From Acidaminobacter sp. JC074 (GTDB lineage: Bacteria; Bacillota; Clostridia; Peptostreptococcales; Acidaminobacteraceae): 64,000 nt of DNA. Made by a program: the position numbers and the translations under genes. The notes beneath the pieces are model-generated. The model worked only from the letters and a program-made list of their open reading frames with translations, was not told where the DNA came from and did not search any database. The stretch lies in NCBI RefSeq assembly GCF_022496765.1, contig NZ_VANV01000007.1, positions 102,892-166,891 on the forward strand, read 5' to 3'. This document shows, piece by piece, positions 1-9,014 of the stretch. Each line of letters opens with the position of its first letter. Position 1 is the first letter of the stretch.

Positions 1-855
1 TTCGTTTGTAAAGCCAAGTTTAAAAGCTTTTTCGGATTTTATAGGACGCTTAAGTTCGCTACCTACGATGGTCCATGTTCCAAGAATGATAAAAGCACTT
101 TTCTCAGTTCCTGGTCTTGCTGCCACTGCACAGGCAGTGTCATGACCTGGCACTGCAACAAGCTTAATATCATTATTCAAACCACATGCACGAGCTATAT
201 CCCTATCTAACCCCCCTAAAATACGACCCGGTTCAATCAGGTCTGGAAAGGCCTTTTTATCTAATCCTAATTTTTCTAACACCTCATTGTTATAGATTTT
301 TTTCTCCACATCCACTAACTGGGAGGTAGAGGCAATTGTAAACTCATTTTTTATTTCACCTGAGAATACATAACCTAAAAGACTGGGGAGAAATAAGATA
401 TGATTTGCATTGATTATTGACATATCCCTGTCCTTATATGATTTAAAAAGCCTATAGAGTGTGTTAAAATAGGCAGGCTGAATGCCAGTCTTCTCAAACA
501 TCTCTAGCTTAGAAATGACCTGATGCACTTCGGTCATGACTTCTAGGGTTGATTCATCTCTGTAAGAAAAGGGATCTGTGAGAATTTCCCCCTTTTTATT
601 CAAAACACCATAATCAACGCCCCATGTATCAAATCCAATGGAAGAGATTTTAATGTCTCTTTTACCAATAGACACTAAACCTTTTTTAATCTCATCAATC
701 AAATAATCGAGCTTCCAGTAATAATGACCTTCTGACTGATAGGGACTGTTAGAGAACCTGTGAACTTCTTCCATGGAAAGGCAATTATCCTCATAGGACA
801 TCAACATAACCCTGCCACTTGATGCACCTAGATCTACTGCTATATTATAATGCAT
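1..855 (-). CDS. Rhamnulokinase/fuculokinase-like sugar kinase (FGGY family), C-terminus cut by window edge
   Basis: The first 285 residues of a carbohydrate kinase are visible; the stop lies beyond the left edge. The N-terminus reads AVDLGASSGRVML, the phosphate-binding loop typical of RhaB-type FGGY kinases, followed by DTWGVDYGVL and, around residue 225, PGHDTACAV, which holds the catalytic aspartate region. The enzyme should phosphorylate a ketose (L-fuculose or L-rhamnulose) at O1 in the cytoplasm. The ATG at 855 has AGGAG at good spacing and follows the aldolase stop by 8 bases, so the two are co-transcribed. Because the neighbours are an L-fucose isomerase and an L-fuculose-phosphate-type aldolase, L-fuculose is the likelier substrate, although the sequence looks closer to RhaB. 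Family assignment is firm; substrate is inferred. Confidence 0.88.
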   Translation of the reverse strand, partial: MHYNIAVDLGASSGRVMLMSYEDNCLSMEEVHRFSNSPYQSEGHYYWKLDYLIDEIKKGLVSIGKRDIKISSIGFDTWGVDYGVLNKKGEILTDPFSYRDESTLEVMTEVHQVISKLEMFEKTGIQPAYFNTLYRLFKSYKDRDMSIINANHILFLPSLLGYVFSGEIKNEFTIASTSQLVDVEKKIYNNEVLEKLGLDKKAFPDLIEPGRILGGLDRDIARACGLNNDIKLVAVPGHDTACAVAARPGTEKSAFIILGTWTIVGSELKRPIKSEKAFKLGFTNE

Positions 856-863
856 AAGGACTC

Positions 864-1514
864 CTATTTCTGTACACCATATGTGACAAACTTCTTTACA
901 TTTCTAATCATCTCTTCATCATCAATGATATTTATTTTCTCACCCATGGATTTTGCCCTAACATAAATCTCACTACAAAACTCCAGTTGCTCGGCAACAT
1001 TCATGGCCTTTTTTAAGTCAGTAGAGCATGCATTCATACCGTGGTTGGCCAAAAGTACAGCGTTTCTACCTTCCATGGCTTCTAGGGCATTTATGGCTAA
1101 TGCTTCAGATCCATAAGTCGCATACTTTGCGCACTTGACATCCTTGCCGCCACCTATAGCAACAAGGTAATCCACAGCTGGCAAAGGCTGATTTAAAGCT
1201 GAAATAGTAGCAGCAAAAATACTGTGAGTATGCACCATAGCATTAAGCTCTTGTCTATTTCTATAAACAATTGCATGCATTTCATGTTCACTAGACGGAT
1301 ATCTATTACCATCAATGATTTTACCCTCAAGGTCCATAATCACCACATCTTCTTTTTTCATTTCAAAATATGGGATACCGGTTGGTGATATGGCCATTAG
1401 GCCTTTATCCCTGTTATATATACTTAAGTTGCCGCCAGAACCTGTTGTAAGTCCTTTTTCAAGCAGTTGCTTGCCGTAATAAACAATTTCTTGTCTTTCT
1501 TTTTCCATTAACAT
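864..1514 (-). CDS. fucA: L-fuculose-phosphate aldolase (class II aldolase/adducin family)
   Basis: A 216-residue protein of the usual FucA length. It should cleave L-fuculose-1-phosphate into dihydroxyacetone phosphate and L-lactaldehyde using Zn2+. Visible family features are the GSGGNLS phosphate-binding segment (residues 25-31), SSEHEMH with the catalytic Glu76, the zinc ligands His95 and His97 in VHTHS, and His158 in ANHGM. These line up with E. coli Glu73, His92, His94 and His155. The ATG at 1514 has AAGGTGG upstream; Met3 is a less likely start. It sits between the isomerase and the kinase in one operon, giving a complete isomerase-kinase-aldolase route. A related pentulose-phosphate specificity such as rhamnulose phosphate cannot be excluded. 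Confidence 0.88.
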   Translation of the reverse strand: MLMEKERQEIVYYGKQLLEKGLTTGSGGNLSIYNRDKGLMAISPTGIPYFEMKKEDVVIMDLEGKIIDGNRYPSSEHEMHAIVYRNRQELNAMVHTHSIFAATISALNQPLPAVDYLVAIGGGKDVKCAKYATYGSEALAINALEAMEGRNAVLLANHGMNACSTDLKKAMNVAEQLEFCSEIYVRAKSMGEKINIIDDEEMIRNVKKFVTYGVQK

Positions 1515-1538
1515 AAGTTTCCACCTTTTCTAATTAAT

Positions 1539-3326
1539 CTACTTCTTGTAGAGAGGGCCATAAGTTTGACATGCCCTAAAATCTGCACCTTCTGTATCTT
1601 GGCTACCATACGATGACCATGCCTTAGGTCTAAAGATTCTTTCTTCTTCTACGTTATGCATAGATACCGGAATACGCAGCATAGAAGCCAATGTGATCAA
1701 CTGGTCGCCAATATGTCCAAAAGATATGGCACCATGGTTAGCTCCCCACGTATTCATGACAGAATAAACATCTTTAAAGGCGCCTTTACCTGTAAGTTTA
1801 GGTGCAAACCAAGTAGTAGGCCAAGCTGGATCTGTTCTTAAATCCAAGGTCTCATGAACGTCATCTGGAAGTTCCACTGTATAACCTTCTGCTATTTGAA
1901 GCACCGGCCCAAGTCCCTTTATGATGTTGATTCTAGACATGGTGATCTTCATATCCGATCTAGTCGTAAACTTGGTTGAGAAACCACCACCTCTAAAGTA
2001 TTCTTTATTGGCTGGACAAAATCTTGTATGATCCAAACAATTTTTAACATCATCATTTGTCATATCCCAATATTTTTTCATAGTCGGATACCCCTTGTCA
2101 TCACTCGATTGGCCTGTACCATCTAGTGTAGTGGAACCACTATTAATCAAATGTATAATACCACCTGCAGCTCTTCCTGTTAGTTCATAACCTGTTACTC
2201 TTTTTACCGATTCCTTGCTCCAGTAAGTTCTAACATCTGAAAAGATTTGTGCCCTACCTGTTAATAAATGACCAAATAACATAGGTACAGCATTTAAAGA
2301 ATCATTCTCCGTTGCTACTACAAATGATTCTCTAATCCCATTCCAATCAAAAGATGAATTTAAAATCGTCTCTGGAAAATCTCCATTTGGTCTATAGTCC
2401 GTCCAGTGTCTTTGCCCCTGAAAACCAGACGCTATGGCATTGTGTCCTTCTGCCTCTTCACCAAAACCGAGTCCTCTTAGTTTTTCATTACCAATCATTA
2501 AATCTCTAAATATAAGGGTCATTTTTACTAAGAAAGCCCAGTCTTCATCTTTCTTTTCTCTTGTTGGCTGGTTTTCCAACTTATTATAGTCATGACCTTC
2601 TTGACAGTTTTCTTTAACCCATTTAAGACCGTGTACAAACTCTTCTTGGTCATAAATACCTTCTTCAATACGCCTAGATATCTCGCTCATATCAACAAAC
2701 TCATTTCTCATACCTAGATAATCACCAAAAAAGTTTGTATCAACAATAGAACCGGCAATCCCCATTGAAACAGAACCTATTGACAAATACGCTCTGTCCT
2801 TCATAGTCGCAATAGCAATACCTGCTTTTACGAATAATAGTATTTTTTCTTTAACATCTTCAGGAATGGTTTCATCACCCATATCTTGAACATCTCTTCC
2901 GTAAATAGAAAAGACAGGTAGTCCTAATTGATCATGTCCCGCTGCTGCAGCAGCTAAATAAACAGCCCCAGGACGTTCTGTGCCGTTAAAGCCCCATATG
3001 GCCTTTGGTCTAAAGCCATGCATATCCATGGTTTCTGTGCCATAACACCAGCAAGGTGTAACTGTTAAGGTTAATCCTACCCCTTCACGAGAAAATTTTT
3101 CTTCACATCTTGCCGCTTCAGCAATACCGCCAATACACGAATCAGCTATAACACATGTCACCTTTTCTCCACTAGCATGTCTTAATGCACCTTCAATAAA
3201 ATGAGCAACATTTACTGCCATCTTCATTGTCTGCTCTTCAAGACTTTCTCTTACACCTCTTCGTCTACCATCAATAGTAGGTCGAATACCTACCTTAGGT
3301 AATGAACCTTGTAATCTAAAACTCAT
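1539..3326 (-). CDS. fucI: L-fucose isomerase
   Basis: A 595-residue cytoplasmic enzyme matching full-length FucI, converting L-fucose to L-fuculose (it may also accept D-arabinose). The Mn2+-binding acids are visible as Glu340 in [11 protein letters not shown] and Asp364 in FSDVRTYW, offset by three from E. coli Glu337 and Asp361; the metal-binding histidine falls in the [11 protein letters not shown] segment near the C-terminus. The N-terminal [20 protein letters not shown] is characteristic of FucI. The start has a strong AAGGAGG ribosome binding site. It is the first gene of a three-gene minus-strand operon, transcribed away from the AraC-type regulator. Confidence 0.95.
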   Translation of the reverse strand: MSFRLQGSLPKVGIRPTIDGRRRGVRESLEEQTMKMAVNVAHFIEGALRHASGEKVTCVIADSCIGGIAEAARCEEKFSREGVGLTLTVTPCWCYGTETMDMHGFRPKAIWGFNGTERPGAVYLAAAAAGHDQLGLPVFSIYGRDVQDMGDETIPEDVKEKILLFVKAGIAIATMKDRAYLSIGSVSMGIAGSIVDTNFFGDYLGMRNEFVDMSEISRRIEEGIYDQEEFVHGLKWVKENCQEGHDYNKLENQPTREKKDEDWAFLVKMTLIFRDLMIGNEKLRGLGFGEEAEGHNAIASGFQGQRHWTDYRPNGDFPETILNSSFDWNGIRESFVVATENDSLNAVPMLFGHLLTGRAQIFSDVRTYWSKESVKRVTGYELTGRAAGGIIHLINSGSTTLDGTGQSSDDKGYPTMKKYWDMTNDDVKNCLDHTRFCPANKEYFRGGGFSTKFTTRSDMKITMSRINIIKGLGPVLQIAEGYTVELPDDVHETLDLRTDPAWPTTWFAPKLTGKGAFKDVYSVMNTWGANHGAISFGHIGDQLITLASMLRIPVSMHNVEEERIFRPKAWSSYGSQDTEGADFRACQTYGPLYKK

Positions 3327-3336
3327 TTTGCCTCCT

Positions 3337-3381
3337 TGTATTCAGGAATATACTGTCCTTTTTTTCTATTATATGAATACA
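3337..3381 (-). promoter_or_regulatory. Probable fuc operon promoter region with flanking inverted repeat
   Basis: On the minus strand a perfect TATAAT lies at 3373-3368, about 42 bases ahead of the fucI start, without a convincing -35 box, as expected for an activator-dependent promoter. A 7-bp inverted repeat (TGTATTC at 3337-3343, GAATACA at 3375-3381) brackets the -10 and the presumed start site. It may be a site for the divergently encoded AraC protein; this is inference. Confidence 0.4.
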
Positions 3382-3482
3382 CAGGTTGAATTTAAATGCA
3401 AAAAACATCTGATAATATGTACTTTTTTTCCATACTTCTTATTCTTATTAAGCTTTCATGGTAAAATGATAGTGGAGGTCAT

Positions 3483-4307
3483 ATGGGTGTAGAATTTTTT
3501 GATCGATTTAATGCTTTCTGTAATACTTTTAAAATAAGGTATTATGAACAAGGTTACTATAAGGGCGATGATTGGGAGTTTGAAAACATCATTGCACCTT
3601 ACAACAGACTTTATATAATATTGGATGGGCAAGGGGTCATTCACTTAGAAGATAAGACAATAACTCTGGACAAAGGGTATGCTTATTTGATACCTGCTGG
3701 TCTTAACTTCTCCTGTCACACCCCCGTCTATATGGAAAAACTCTACTGCCACTTTTTAACTGAGAATGATGTTGTCTCCGATCTTTTTGTGGTTCATCCC
3801 TTCATCAGGAGACTTGATTTGCGTCACGCCATAAACGATTTTAAAGGTTTTCATCAGGTCTTAGAAAATGACGATATCAGGAACTTTTATAGACTTAAGC
3901 TCAAATACGATAGCATTATCCATGACTTCATTGACTTATATGAATCCTATGGTCATGCTGATAAGAGCTTAGATTTAACGCCAATCATCCAAGACCTTTT
4001 AGTGCTTATAGAACAAAACCTGAGTGCCAGTCTCAGGGTAGGTTGGTTGGCTAAAAAAGTAAATATGACATCTTCAACGTTATCTAAATACTATTTCAAA
4101 CATATGAATCGAAAAATAAAACACGATATCACAGACAGGCTTTTGCAGAAAGGAAAAATACTCTTACTGTCCACTGAAAAGAGTATTCAAGAAATCGCTT
4201 ATATCCTTGGCTATGGTGATGCACTCTACTTTTCAAAAGTCTTCAAAAAACATGAAGCTATGACTCCAACAGAATACAGACATCAAAATCAAATTTATTA
4301 CAGATAA
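3483..4307 (+). CDS. AraC-family transcriptional regulator
   Basis: A 274-residue regulator. The N-terminal half (about 25-100) reads like a cupin-type sugar-sensing domain (YIILDGQGVIHLEDKTITLDKG). The C-terminal ~100 residues hold the double helix-turn-helix of the AraC family, ending in the typical SIQEIAYILGYGDALYFSKVFKKHEAMTPTEYR-type signature (residues 238-268). It has GTGGAGGT ahead of its ATG. It is divergent from the fucI-fucA-kinase operon and shares a roughly 155-base intergenic region, so it is probably the local activator responding to the deoxy sugar. The effector is not readable from sequence. Confidence 0.88.
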   Translation: MGVEFFDRFNAFCNTFKIRYYEQGYYKGDDWEFENIIAPYNRLYIILDGQGVIHLEDKTITLDKGYAYLIPAGLNFSCHTPVYMEKLYCHFLTENDVVSDLFVVHPFIRRLDLRHAINDFKGFHQVLENDDIRNFYRLKLKYDSIIHDFIDLYESYGHADKSLDLTPIIQDLLVLIEQNLSASLRVGWLAKKVNMTSSTLSKYYFKHMNRKIKHDITDRLLQKGKILLLSTEKSIQEIAYILGYGDALYFSKVFKKHEAMTPTEYRHQNQIYYR

Positions 4308-4351
4308 AAAAGCACCAATATTCTACACTAAGTAGTTTACTGGTGCTTTTT
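4306..4351. terminator. Bidirectional rho-independent terminator
   Basis: AGCACCA (4311-4317) pairs with TGGTGCT (4341-4347), flanked by A-runs on the left and T-runs on the right, so it can serve both the plus-strand AraC gene and the converging minus-strand lipoprotein gene. Confidence 0.8.
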
Positions 4352-4359
4352 AAATAAGT

Positions 4360-5481
4360 TTAGTCAATCTGAACTTGCTTGGTAACTAAAAAGCCATCCT
4401 CTTTGGTCCCATCTGCAATTGTATAATACGTCATGATCGTTTGATCTTTAAGGTTAGCTACAATCAGATAGACATTATTTTCTTCAATAATCATGGGATA
4501 GTTATGAGCTGGAATGATCATGTCTAAGTCTTTTGCATCCTTAAAATCCTCATAAGCATCTAACAGCTTATAGTAGTCAAATGACTTGATCATTTCTGAT
4601 CCCGTGTTTTCATTGTTCCCATAATACTCTGCCTCGTATAACTTACCCCCTATTTCTAACTCTTCAATGTACAGAGGTTGATCTAATAGACCTTTTAGAA
4701 GTTCTCCAGACAAATCTACTGTGACTAATCTATCACCATAGATTTCCGAAAGCTGCATGGCCATACTGTTTACCGTATAGCTTTCTTTTGTAAAACTTTC
4801 TTTTTTTACATGGGATAAGCCATAAATCCCCATAACACTTTCATTACCTAAAGCATTGAATTCTCGTATAAAATTTTCAACTAACATCTCTTCTCTATAA
4901 AGATCATCACCTGTATTTTGAAACTCTTTTACTTGTGCTATAGCTAGCTCATTAAGTCTATATGCCTCAGAGTCAACCATCTTATTATCTTCAAGATACT
5001 TTCTGTAGTCTATACCAGGATAATAACTCTTATAACCATTTACATCCGTCCCATGAAAAACTGTTTCCGGACATTCTGTTTTGATGCTTTTATAAAAGTC
5101 AAGTACGGCTTCTAAATCACCATTGGTCCCCATTACGTCATGTAAAATATCATCTGTTTCTTCTGTCATCCAGATGTTTAAAAGCTGAGCCTTAAAATAT
5201 GGAGACTCTATAAATAAGTGCCTCATGCCATCCTCTTTATAGTGTTTCTTCCACATCTCGAGTTCCTTATTTAAGATTTTCTCATAGCCATGGTATTCAC
5301 CATACAGATAAATCACACCCGATTCATTTATTAGCTTATCTTCTGCAATGACTTCATCGACTGACTCATTGCCACTTTCCTCCTGCTTAGGTGTTTCATC
5401 AGTACTTGTCTCTACATTAGAAGAGCAAGCTACCATTGTCATCATCAAGATCAGAATAACTATCATTCCAAGTTTTTTCAT
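4360..5481 (-). CDS. Lipoprotein of unknown function with a GEYHG motif
   Basis: A 373-residue protein from the Met codon at 5481, chosen over the ATG at 5496 because a GGGGGGA purine run lies just ahead of it. The signal peptide MKKLGMIVILILMMTMVAC ends in a lipobox cysteine, followed by an acidic Ser/Glu/Thr-rich linker. The mature domain contains VIYLYGEYHGYEK and later GIYGLSHV. A Glu-x-x-His motif followed by a distant His resembles the ChaN/TraB/erythromycin-esterase-type fold, but the similarity is faint and I do not assign a function. It should be anchored to the outer face of the membrane. It stands alone, converging with the AraC gene. Confidence 0.75.
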   Translation of the reverse strand: MKKLGMIVILILMMTMVACSSNVETSTDETPKQEESGNESVDEVIAEDKLINESGVIYLYGEYHGYEKILNKELEMWKKHYKEDGMRHLFIESPYFKAQLLNIWMTEETDDILHDVMGTNGDLEAVLDFYKSIKTECPETVFHGTDVNGYKSYYPGIDYRKYLEDNKMVDSEAYRLNELAIAQVKEFQNTGDDLYREEMLVENFIREFNALGNESVMGIYGLSHVKKESFTKESYTVNSMAMQLSEIYGDRLVTVDLSGELLKGLLDQPLYIEELEIGGKLYEAEYYGNNENTGSEMIKSFDYYKLLDAYEDFKDAKDLDMIIPAHNYPMIIEENNVYLIVANLKDQTIMTYYTIADGTKEDGFLVTKQVQID

Positions 5482-5623
5482 TAGTCCCCCCATCATCTTA
5501 TCTGTTTACCATAATTCTCTGTTACATTAAACTAAGAGTACATCAAAGATAACTTCTTAACGGTGAATGTGCATGAAAATGTAAGATATAGGAATTAAAA
5601 GACACAAAAAAAGTTTCAATATC

Positions 5624-5659
5624 ATAAAGCCTTAGAATGTATCTATCCTAAGGCTTTAT
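5624..5659 (-). terminator. Rho-independent terminator of the GH114-like gene
   Basis: An 11-bp stem (ATAAAGCCTTA at 5624-5634 with TAAGGCTTTAT at 5649-5659) ends just below the stop codon. The downstream T-tract on the minus strand is weak. Confidence 0.6.
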
Positions 5660-5660
5660 A

Positions 5661-6599
5661 TCAATTTTCTTCAAAATGTTCATAAGCATCAATTAAATCA
5701 AGATAAACACCATCAAAGCCAGCTTCCATGATCTTATCTAGATAGTCAACTAATAGGGCTTGGTAGCTTTTCTGCCAGTACTTAACCTTATAGTTACCTT
5801 TCCAATCAGGATTTTTATCTAATAACCAGTCTGGCGAAGACTCATACCATTCTTGCTGCCAGTAGTAGCGATAGTCTTCTGCTTCTCCTATAGACATATA
5901 GGAGATAATAAGTCTTGAACCGCCATCCGCTTTAAGCTTTAGTGACATGATATCTTCTTTTGTCAGTTGTCTCTCATGAAAATAAGCGTCTATAATAATC
6001 AAATCGTAGTTGGTGGATTTTATAGCTTCTAGAAAAGCTTCTTTAGAATCATATCGTTCAGGATTGATTAAATATAAGAAGTTTTGAACATCAAGAACAG
6101 AACCTATATCACGACTGCTTTCATGGTTTATCTTATCAGGTATTTGGTTTAGTTTTCTTGATGTAGCTACAGCAGTATAGCCCAGGTCCTTATTTTTCTT
6201 ATAAGAATCATCCATCTTATCTGTATCGCTGCAATAATCTACAACCAATATCTTCTTGTCATAATCTCTTGCTAGATTCAAATAGTCTATCATATTTTCG
6301 GTGTCCGCTTGAGGTGTTTTTATATTGTCACCTGTATAGCCATAAAACAAATCTTCTCTACCAATGCCGTCAATGGCATTTAGATAGTCCGTGGATACTT
6401 TATCCCCTTGTCTTAAAAGGTCCTGTCCATTTTGGGGCAGAATAATAAAATCAGTCTCACTTCTTTTAGCATGTTCGCTTAAATCAATCACAAGCTCTCT
6501 CATGTCTTGTCTATAATCTCTATTTTCATCTATACAAGAAAATAAGCAAATGATAAGTAGAATCATTACTATGCTATATCGTATCTTCATAAAAATCAC
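5661..6599 (-). CDS. Secreted TM1410/GH114-like putative glycoside hydrolase (lipoprotein)
   Basis: A 312-residue protein with a short hydrophobic leader ending in LFSC, a plausible lipobox. The remainder matches the MJ1477/TM1410 family related to GH114 endo-alpha-1,4-polygalactosaminidases: KILVVDYCSD, the diagnostic ISYMSIGEAEDYRYYW, and the closing AGFDGVYLDLIDAY, whose acidic residues sit at the end of TIM-barrel strands. The predicted role is hydrolysis of an exopolysaccharide, possibly rich in alpha-1,4-galactosamine, at the cell surface; substrate is unproven. Met4 is an alternative start. It has its own terminator and lies downstream of the diguanylate cyclase gene with a hairpin between them. 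Confidence 0.78.
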   Translation of the reverse strand: MIFMKIRYSIVMILLIICLFSCIDENRDYRQDMRELVIDLSEHAKRSETDFIILPQNGQDLLRQGDKVSTDYLNAIDGIGREDLFYGYTGDNIKTPQADTENMIDYLNLARDYDKKILVVDYCSDTDKMDDSYKKNKDLGYTAVATSRKLNQIPDKINHESSRDIGSVLDVQNFLYLINPERYDSKEAFLEAIKSTNYDLIIIDAYFHERQLTKEDIMSLKLKADGGSRLIISYMSIGEAEDYRYYWQQEWYESSPDWLLDKNPDWKGNYKVKYWQKSYQALLVDYLDKIMEAGFDGVYLDLIDAYEHFEEN

Positions 6600-6649
6600 C
6601 TTCCCTATTCAGTTTATCTGAAGGAAGGATAAATGAAAACCATAGACGT

Positions 6650-6672
6650 AAAAATTCCCCTATATAGGGGAA
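6650..6672 (-). terminator. Rho-independent terminator of the GGDEF gene
   Basis: TTCCCCT/AGGGGAA hairpin (6655-6672) followed on the minus strand by TTTTT, immediately after the GGDEF gene stop. Confidence 0.75.
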
Positions 6673-6673
6673 C

Positions 6674-8422
6674 TTATATAGCCTCCAAATGCTTGTCAGC
6701 TTCTTTAACAACTTGATCATCGTTTTTATACCTTGATACATTTAAGATACTGGTCTTAATGGTTAATACATTGCCTATCATGCCAGAAAAACCTATTTCT
6801 ATGTTATCAATCATCCTTTGATGTTTATCATCTACTTGCTTCATATTGACGTTTCTAAGGACTACCATGAAACCGTGTTTACCGACTCGACCAATATAAT
6901 CGCTATTTCTAATCGATCTGCTTAAACAAGTGGCTATGGTTTTAAAGTGTCTTCTTTCTGTTAAAAGCCTATCTTCCTTTAAAACATTGAGTTTAAAGTA
7001 AATTACCCACATGGTATCATCAATGGCCTTTACATCCATCAAGGTCTTGTTGAGCTTATACCTCATGCTTTGTTCAGTAAATAAGCCAGTTAGTTCATCT
7101 CTTGCAGAGTCACCATGAATGGAATCCACATAAATGGTCGTTTGATTACGGCCATTACTCTTTGATTCGTACAAGGCCCTATCAGCTTTTGTAATACCAG
7201 ATTCTAAAGTATCTCTATCTAAATCCAAACTATAGATACCTAAACTGATGGTAATGTGAATCGGTACATGATCTTCATCAAACATGGTTTTATCAATCAT
7301 GCTACGAATGGTTTCAAACTCCTTGTAAACTTCATGAATTGGATGTGGAATCACTAAGATATATTCTTCTCCACCATACCTTCCAAATACACATTTCTCA
7401 CATATTCTTTCATCTACTAGCTTGGCTAAGTCTCTAATAACCACATCACCAGCATCATGACCATAGGTATCGTTAACTCTCTTAAAGTGGTCAATGTCAA
7501 ACATAACAAGTGATAAAGGTGATTTGTTCTTTTTACTCAAGTCAAACAAAGCATTGCCTTCAGTAAAGAAGTTTCTTCTGTTGTTAATACCTGTTAAGTA
7601 GTCTTTATGGGCCAAGTAAGTAATTTTCTCTAGATATTCCACTTGATTGGTTGTATCCCTTACAATACCAAAACAGCCTTCAAAGTCATCTTCTTCATAG
7701 ATTCCAACCAAGACAACTTCTGTATGCTTGACATCACCATTTACATCAAAAGTAATTTGGTAAGTGACAGACCTATTTTCAACCATTTTCTTGAGAACTT
7801 CTTCAAGTGGTTCTTCTATAGAAAGTATCTCAAAGATTTCTGCAGCGCATTCAGCCTTTTTACCATAAATTTCAGTAAACCTTCTTGAGATGTCTTCAAG
7901 TTTAAAGTGCTCAATCATCTCTTGAATAATTTGATCATTCACCTTGTCCTTATGAATCTTATCTGGCAAGGACATGAAGAAATACCCCTCATTAGAATGG
8001 TCAAAGAAGGCCTTGATGCGTCTTTCTCTGTCTGTAAGGGCCTTTCTTGCCTGTACAAGCTCTGTGATGTTATAACCCATACAAATAAAATACTCAGGCT
8101 CATCCTCATTCATAACAGGCTTAACAATAAAATCAATTTCGTATTCCAGTCCTTTTCTATCTTTGTATGAGGCATTAAATCTAGATGATGTACCAAAATA
8201 AGAATCGCTCAGTGCAAACATAAGCTTGTTCTGTACATCCGGATCGTGTTTAAGCCATGGCAGGTCCCAAAGTGGTTCACCTTTGATATCATCCAAAGAA
8301 AGACCTGCAAATTCAAGCATGGATTTATTGGCCGATATTAGTGTGTTGTCTTTTGAGATAACTACAACCATCATATTTAGTTCATCTATAATTGTGTTTA
8401 AGTAATTTGGGGCTATTTTCAT
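6674..8422 (-). CDS. PAS-PAS-GGDEF-(degenerate GGDEF) diguanylate cyclase
   Basis: A 582-residue cytoplasmic protein with no membrane segments. Residues 10-125 form a PAS domain (VVVISKDNTLISANKSMLEF), and 135-260 a second PAS-like region. Residues 270-430 are a GGDEF domain with DYLTGINNRR, FDIDHFKRVNDTYGHDAGD and the active-site GGEEY at 350-354, so it should make c-di-GMP from GTP. Its position for the RxxD inhibitory site reads RICE, not canonical. Residues 442-582 restart with DELTGLFTEQ and look like a second GGDEF domain in which the signature is VGKHGF, so catalysis is lost, but RNSD sits where an I-site should be. It is monocistronic. Activity is inferred from motifs only. Confidence 0.9.
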   Translation of the reverse strand: MKIAPNYLNTIIDELNMMVVVISKDNTLISANKSMLEFAGLSLDDIKGEPLWDLPWLKHDPDVQNKLMFALSDSYFGTSSRFNASYKDRKGLEYEIDFIVKPVMNEDEPEYFICMGYNITELVQARKALTDRERRIKAFFDHSNEGYFFMSLPDKIHKDKVNDQIIQEMIEHFKLEDISRRFTEIYGKKAECAAEIFEILSIEEPLEEVLKKMVENRSVTYQITFDVNGDVKHTEVVLVGIYEEDDFEGCFGIVRDTTNQVEYLEKITYLAHKDYLTGINNRRNFFTEGNALFDLSKKNKSPLSLVMFDIDHFKRVNDTYGHDAGDVVIRDLAKLVDERICEKCVFGRYGGEEYILVIPHPIHEVYKEFETIRSMIDKTMFDEDHVPIHITISLGIYSLDLDRDTLESGITKADRALYESKSNGRNQTTIYVDSIHGDSARDELTGLFTEQSMRYKLNKTLMDVKAIDDTMWVIYFKLNVLKEDRLLTERRHFKTIATCLSRSIRNSDYIGRVGKHGFMVVLRNVNMKQVDDKHQRMIDNIEIGFSGMIGNVLTIKTSILNVSRYKNDDQVVKEADKHLEAI

Positions 8423-8470
8423 ATGGGTCTCCTTCTATATTCATATACCCAATACTCATGTAAACATGCA

Positions 8471-8497
8471 AAAAAAGAAATGCTTAATGCATTTCTT
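8471..8497 (-). terminator. Rho-independent terminator of thyA-folA
   Basis: AAGAAATGC (8475-8483) pairs with GCATTTCTT (8489-8497), then a run of seven T on the minus strand. The stem overlaps the folA stop codon. Confidence 0.85.
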
Positions 8498-9005
8498 AAA
8501 CAGACTTTCTCTTATAAATTGCAAACATATGTTGATGCATATGTTCAATATTTTCTCTTTCAGCATGTGTCCACTCTAACTCCCATTCCTGTCCAATAAT
8601 CGGGAAGTAAACATCAGCTTCAAAATCTTCAAATATATGTGTGATATATAACTTGTCTGCAATTGGAAGGAACTGCTCATAAATAGAAGCGCCACCAATG
8701 ATAAAGATCTTCTTATCACCATTATCATTTAACTTATCTGCTATTTCTAAACTCTCTTCAATAGACTTGGCAATATGTGCACCATCATGAGAAAAACCAT
8801 TGTTTCTAGTAATGATGATATTGTCCCTGTTCTTTAATGGACCATTTGGTAGTGATAGAAATGTTTTTCTACCCATGATAACAATATGATCTTTGGTTGT
8901 CTTCTTAAAATACTGTAAGTCCGGTTTTATATGACATAGCAAATCATTTGATAAGCCAATTTCATAATGCTTACCAATTGCAACAATGATGTTTATATTT
9001 TTCAT
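8496..9005 (-). CDS. folA: Dihydrofolate reductase
   Basis: A 169-residue DHFR, the usual length, reducing dihydrofolate to tetrahydrofolate with NADPH. Visible features are NIIVAIGKHYEIGLSNDLL at the N-terminus, the substrate-binding acid in KPDLQYFKKTT, the cofactor-binding IVIMGRKTFLSLP, and IFIIGGASIYEQFLP with the conserved GG. It follows thyA by 9 bases, the standard pairing because ThyA produces dihydrofolate. An oddity is the M20-loop segment: the family usually has a Trp before the next helix (LPW or MPW), whereas here the residues are LLC. Confidence 0.95.
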   Translation of the reverse strand: MKNINIIVAIGKHYEIGLSNDLLCHIKPDLQYFKKTTKDHIVIMGRKTFLSLPNGPLKNRDNIIITRNNGFSHDGAHIAKSIEESLEIADKLNDNGDKKIFIIGGASIYEQFLPIADKLYITHIFEDFEADVYFPIIGQEWELEWTHAERENIEHMHQHMFAIYKRKSV

Positions 9006-9014
9006 AATAGCCTC

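Noticed and set aside
4360..5481. Assignment of the GEYHG lipoprotein as an erythromycin esterase or ChaN
   Set aside because: Only one short motif fits; overall similarity is too weak for a named function.
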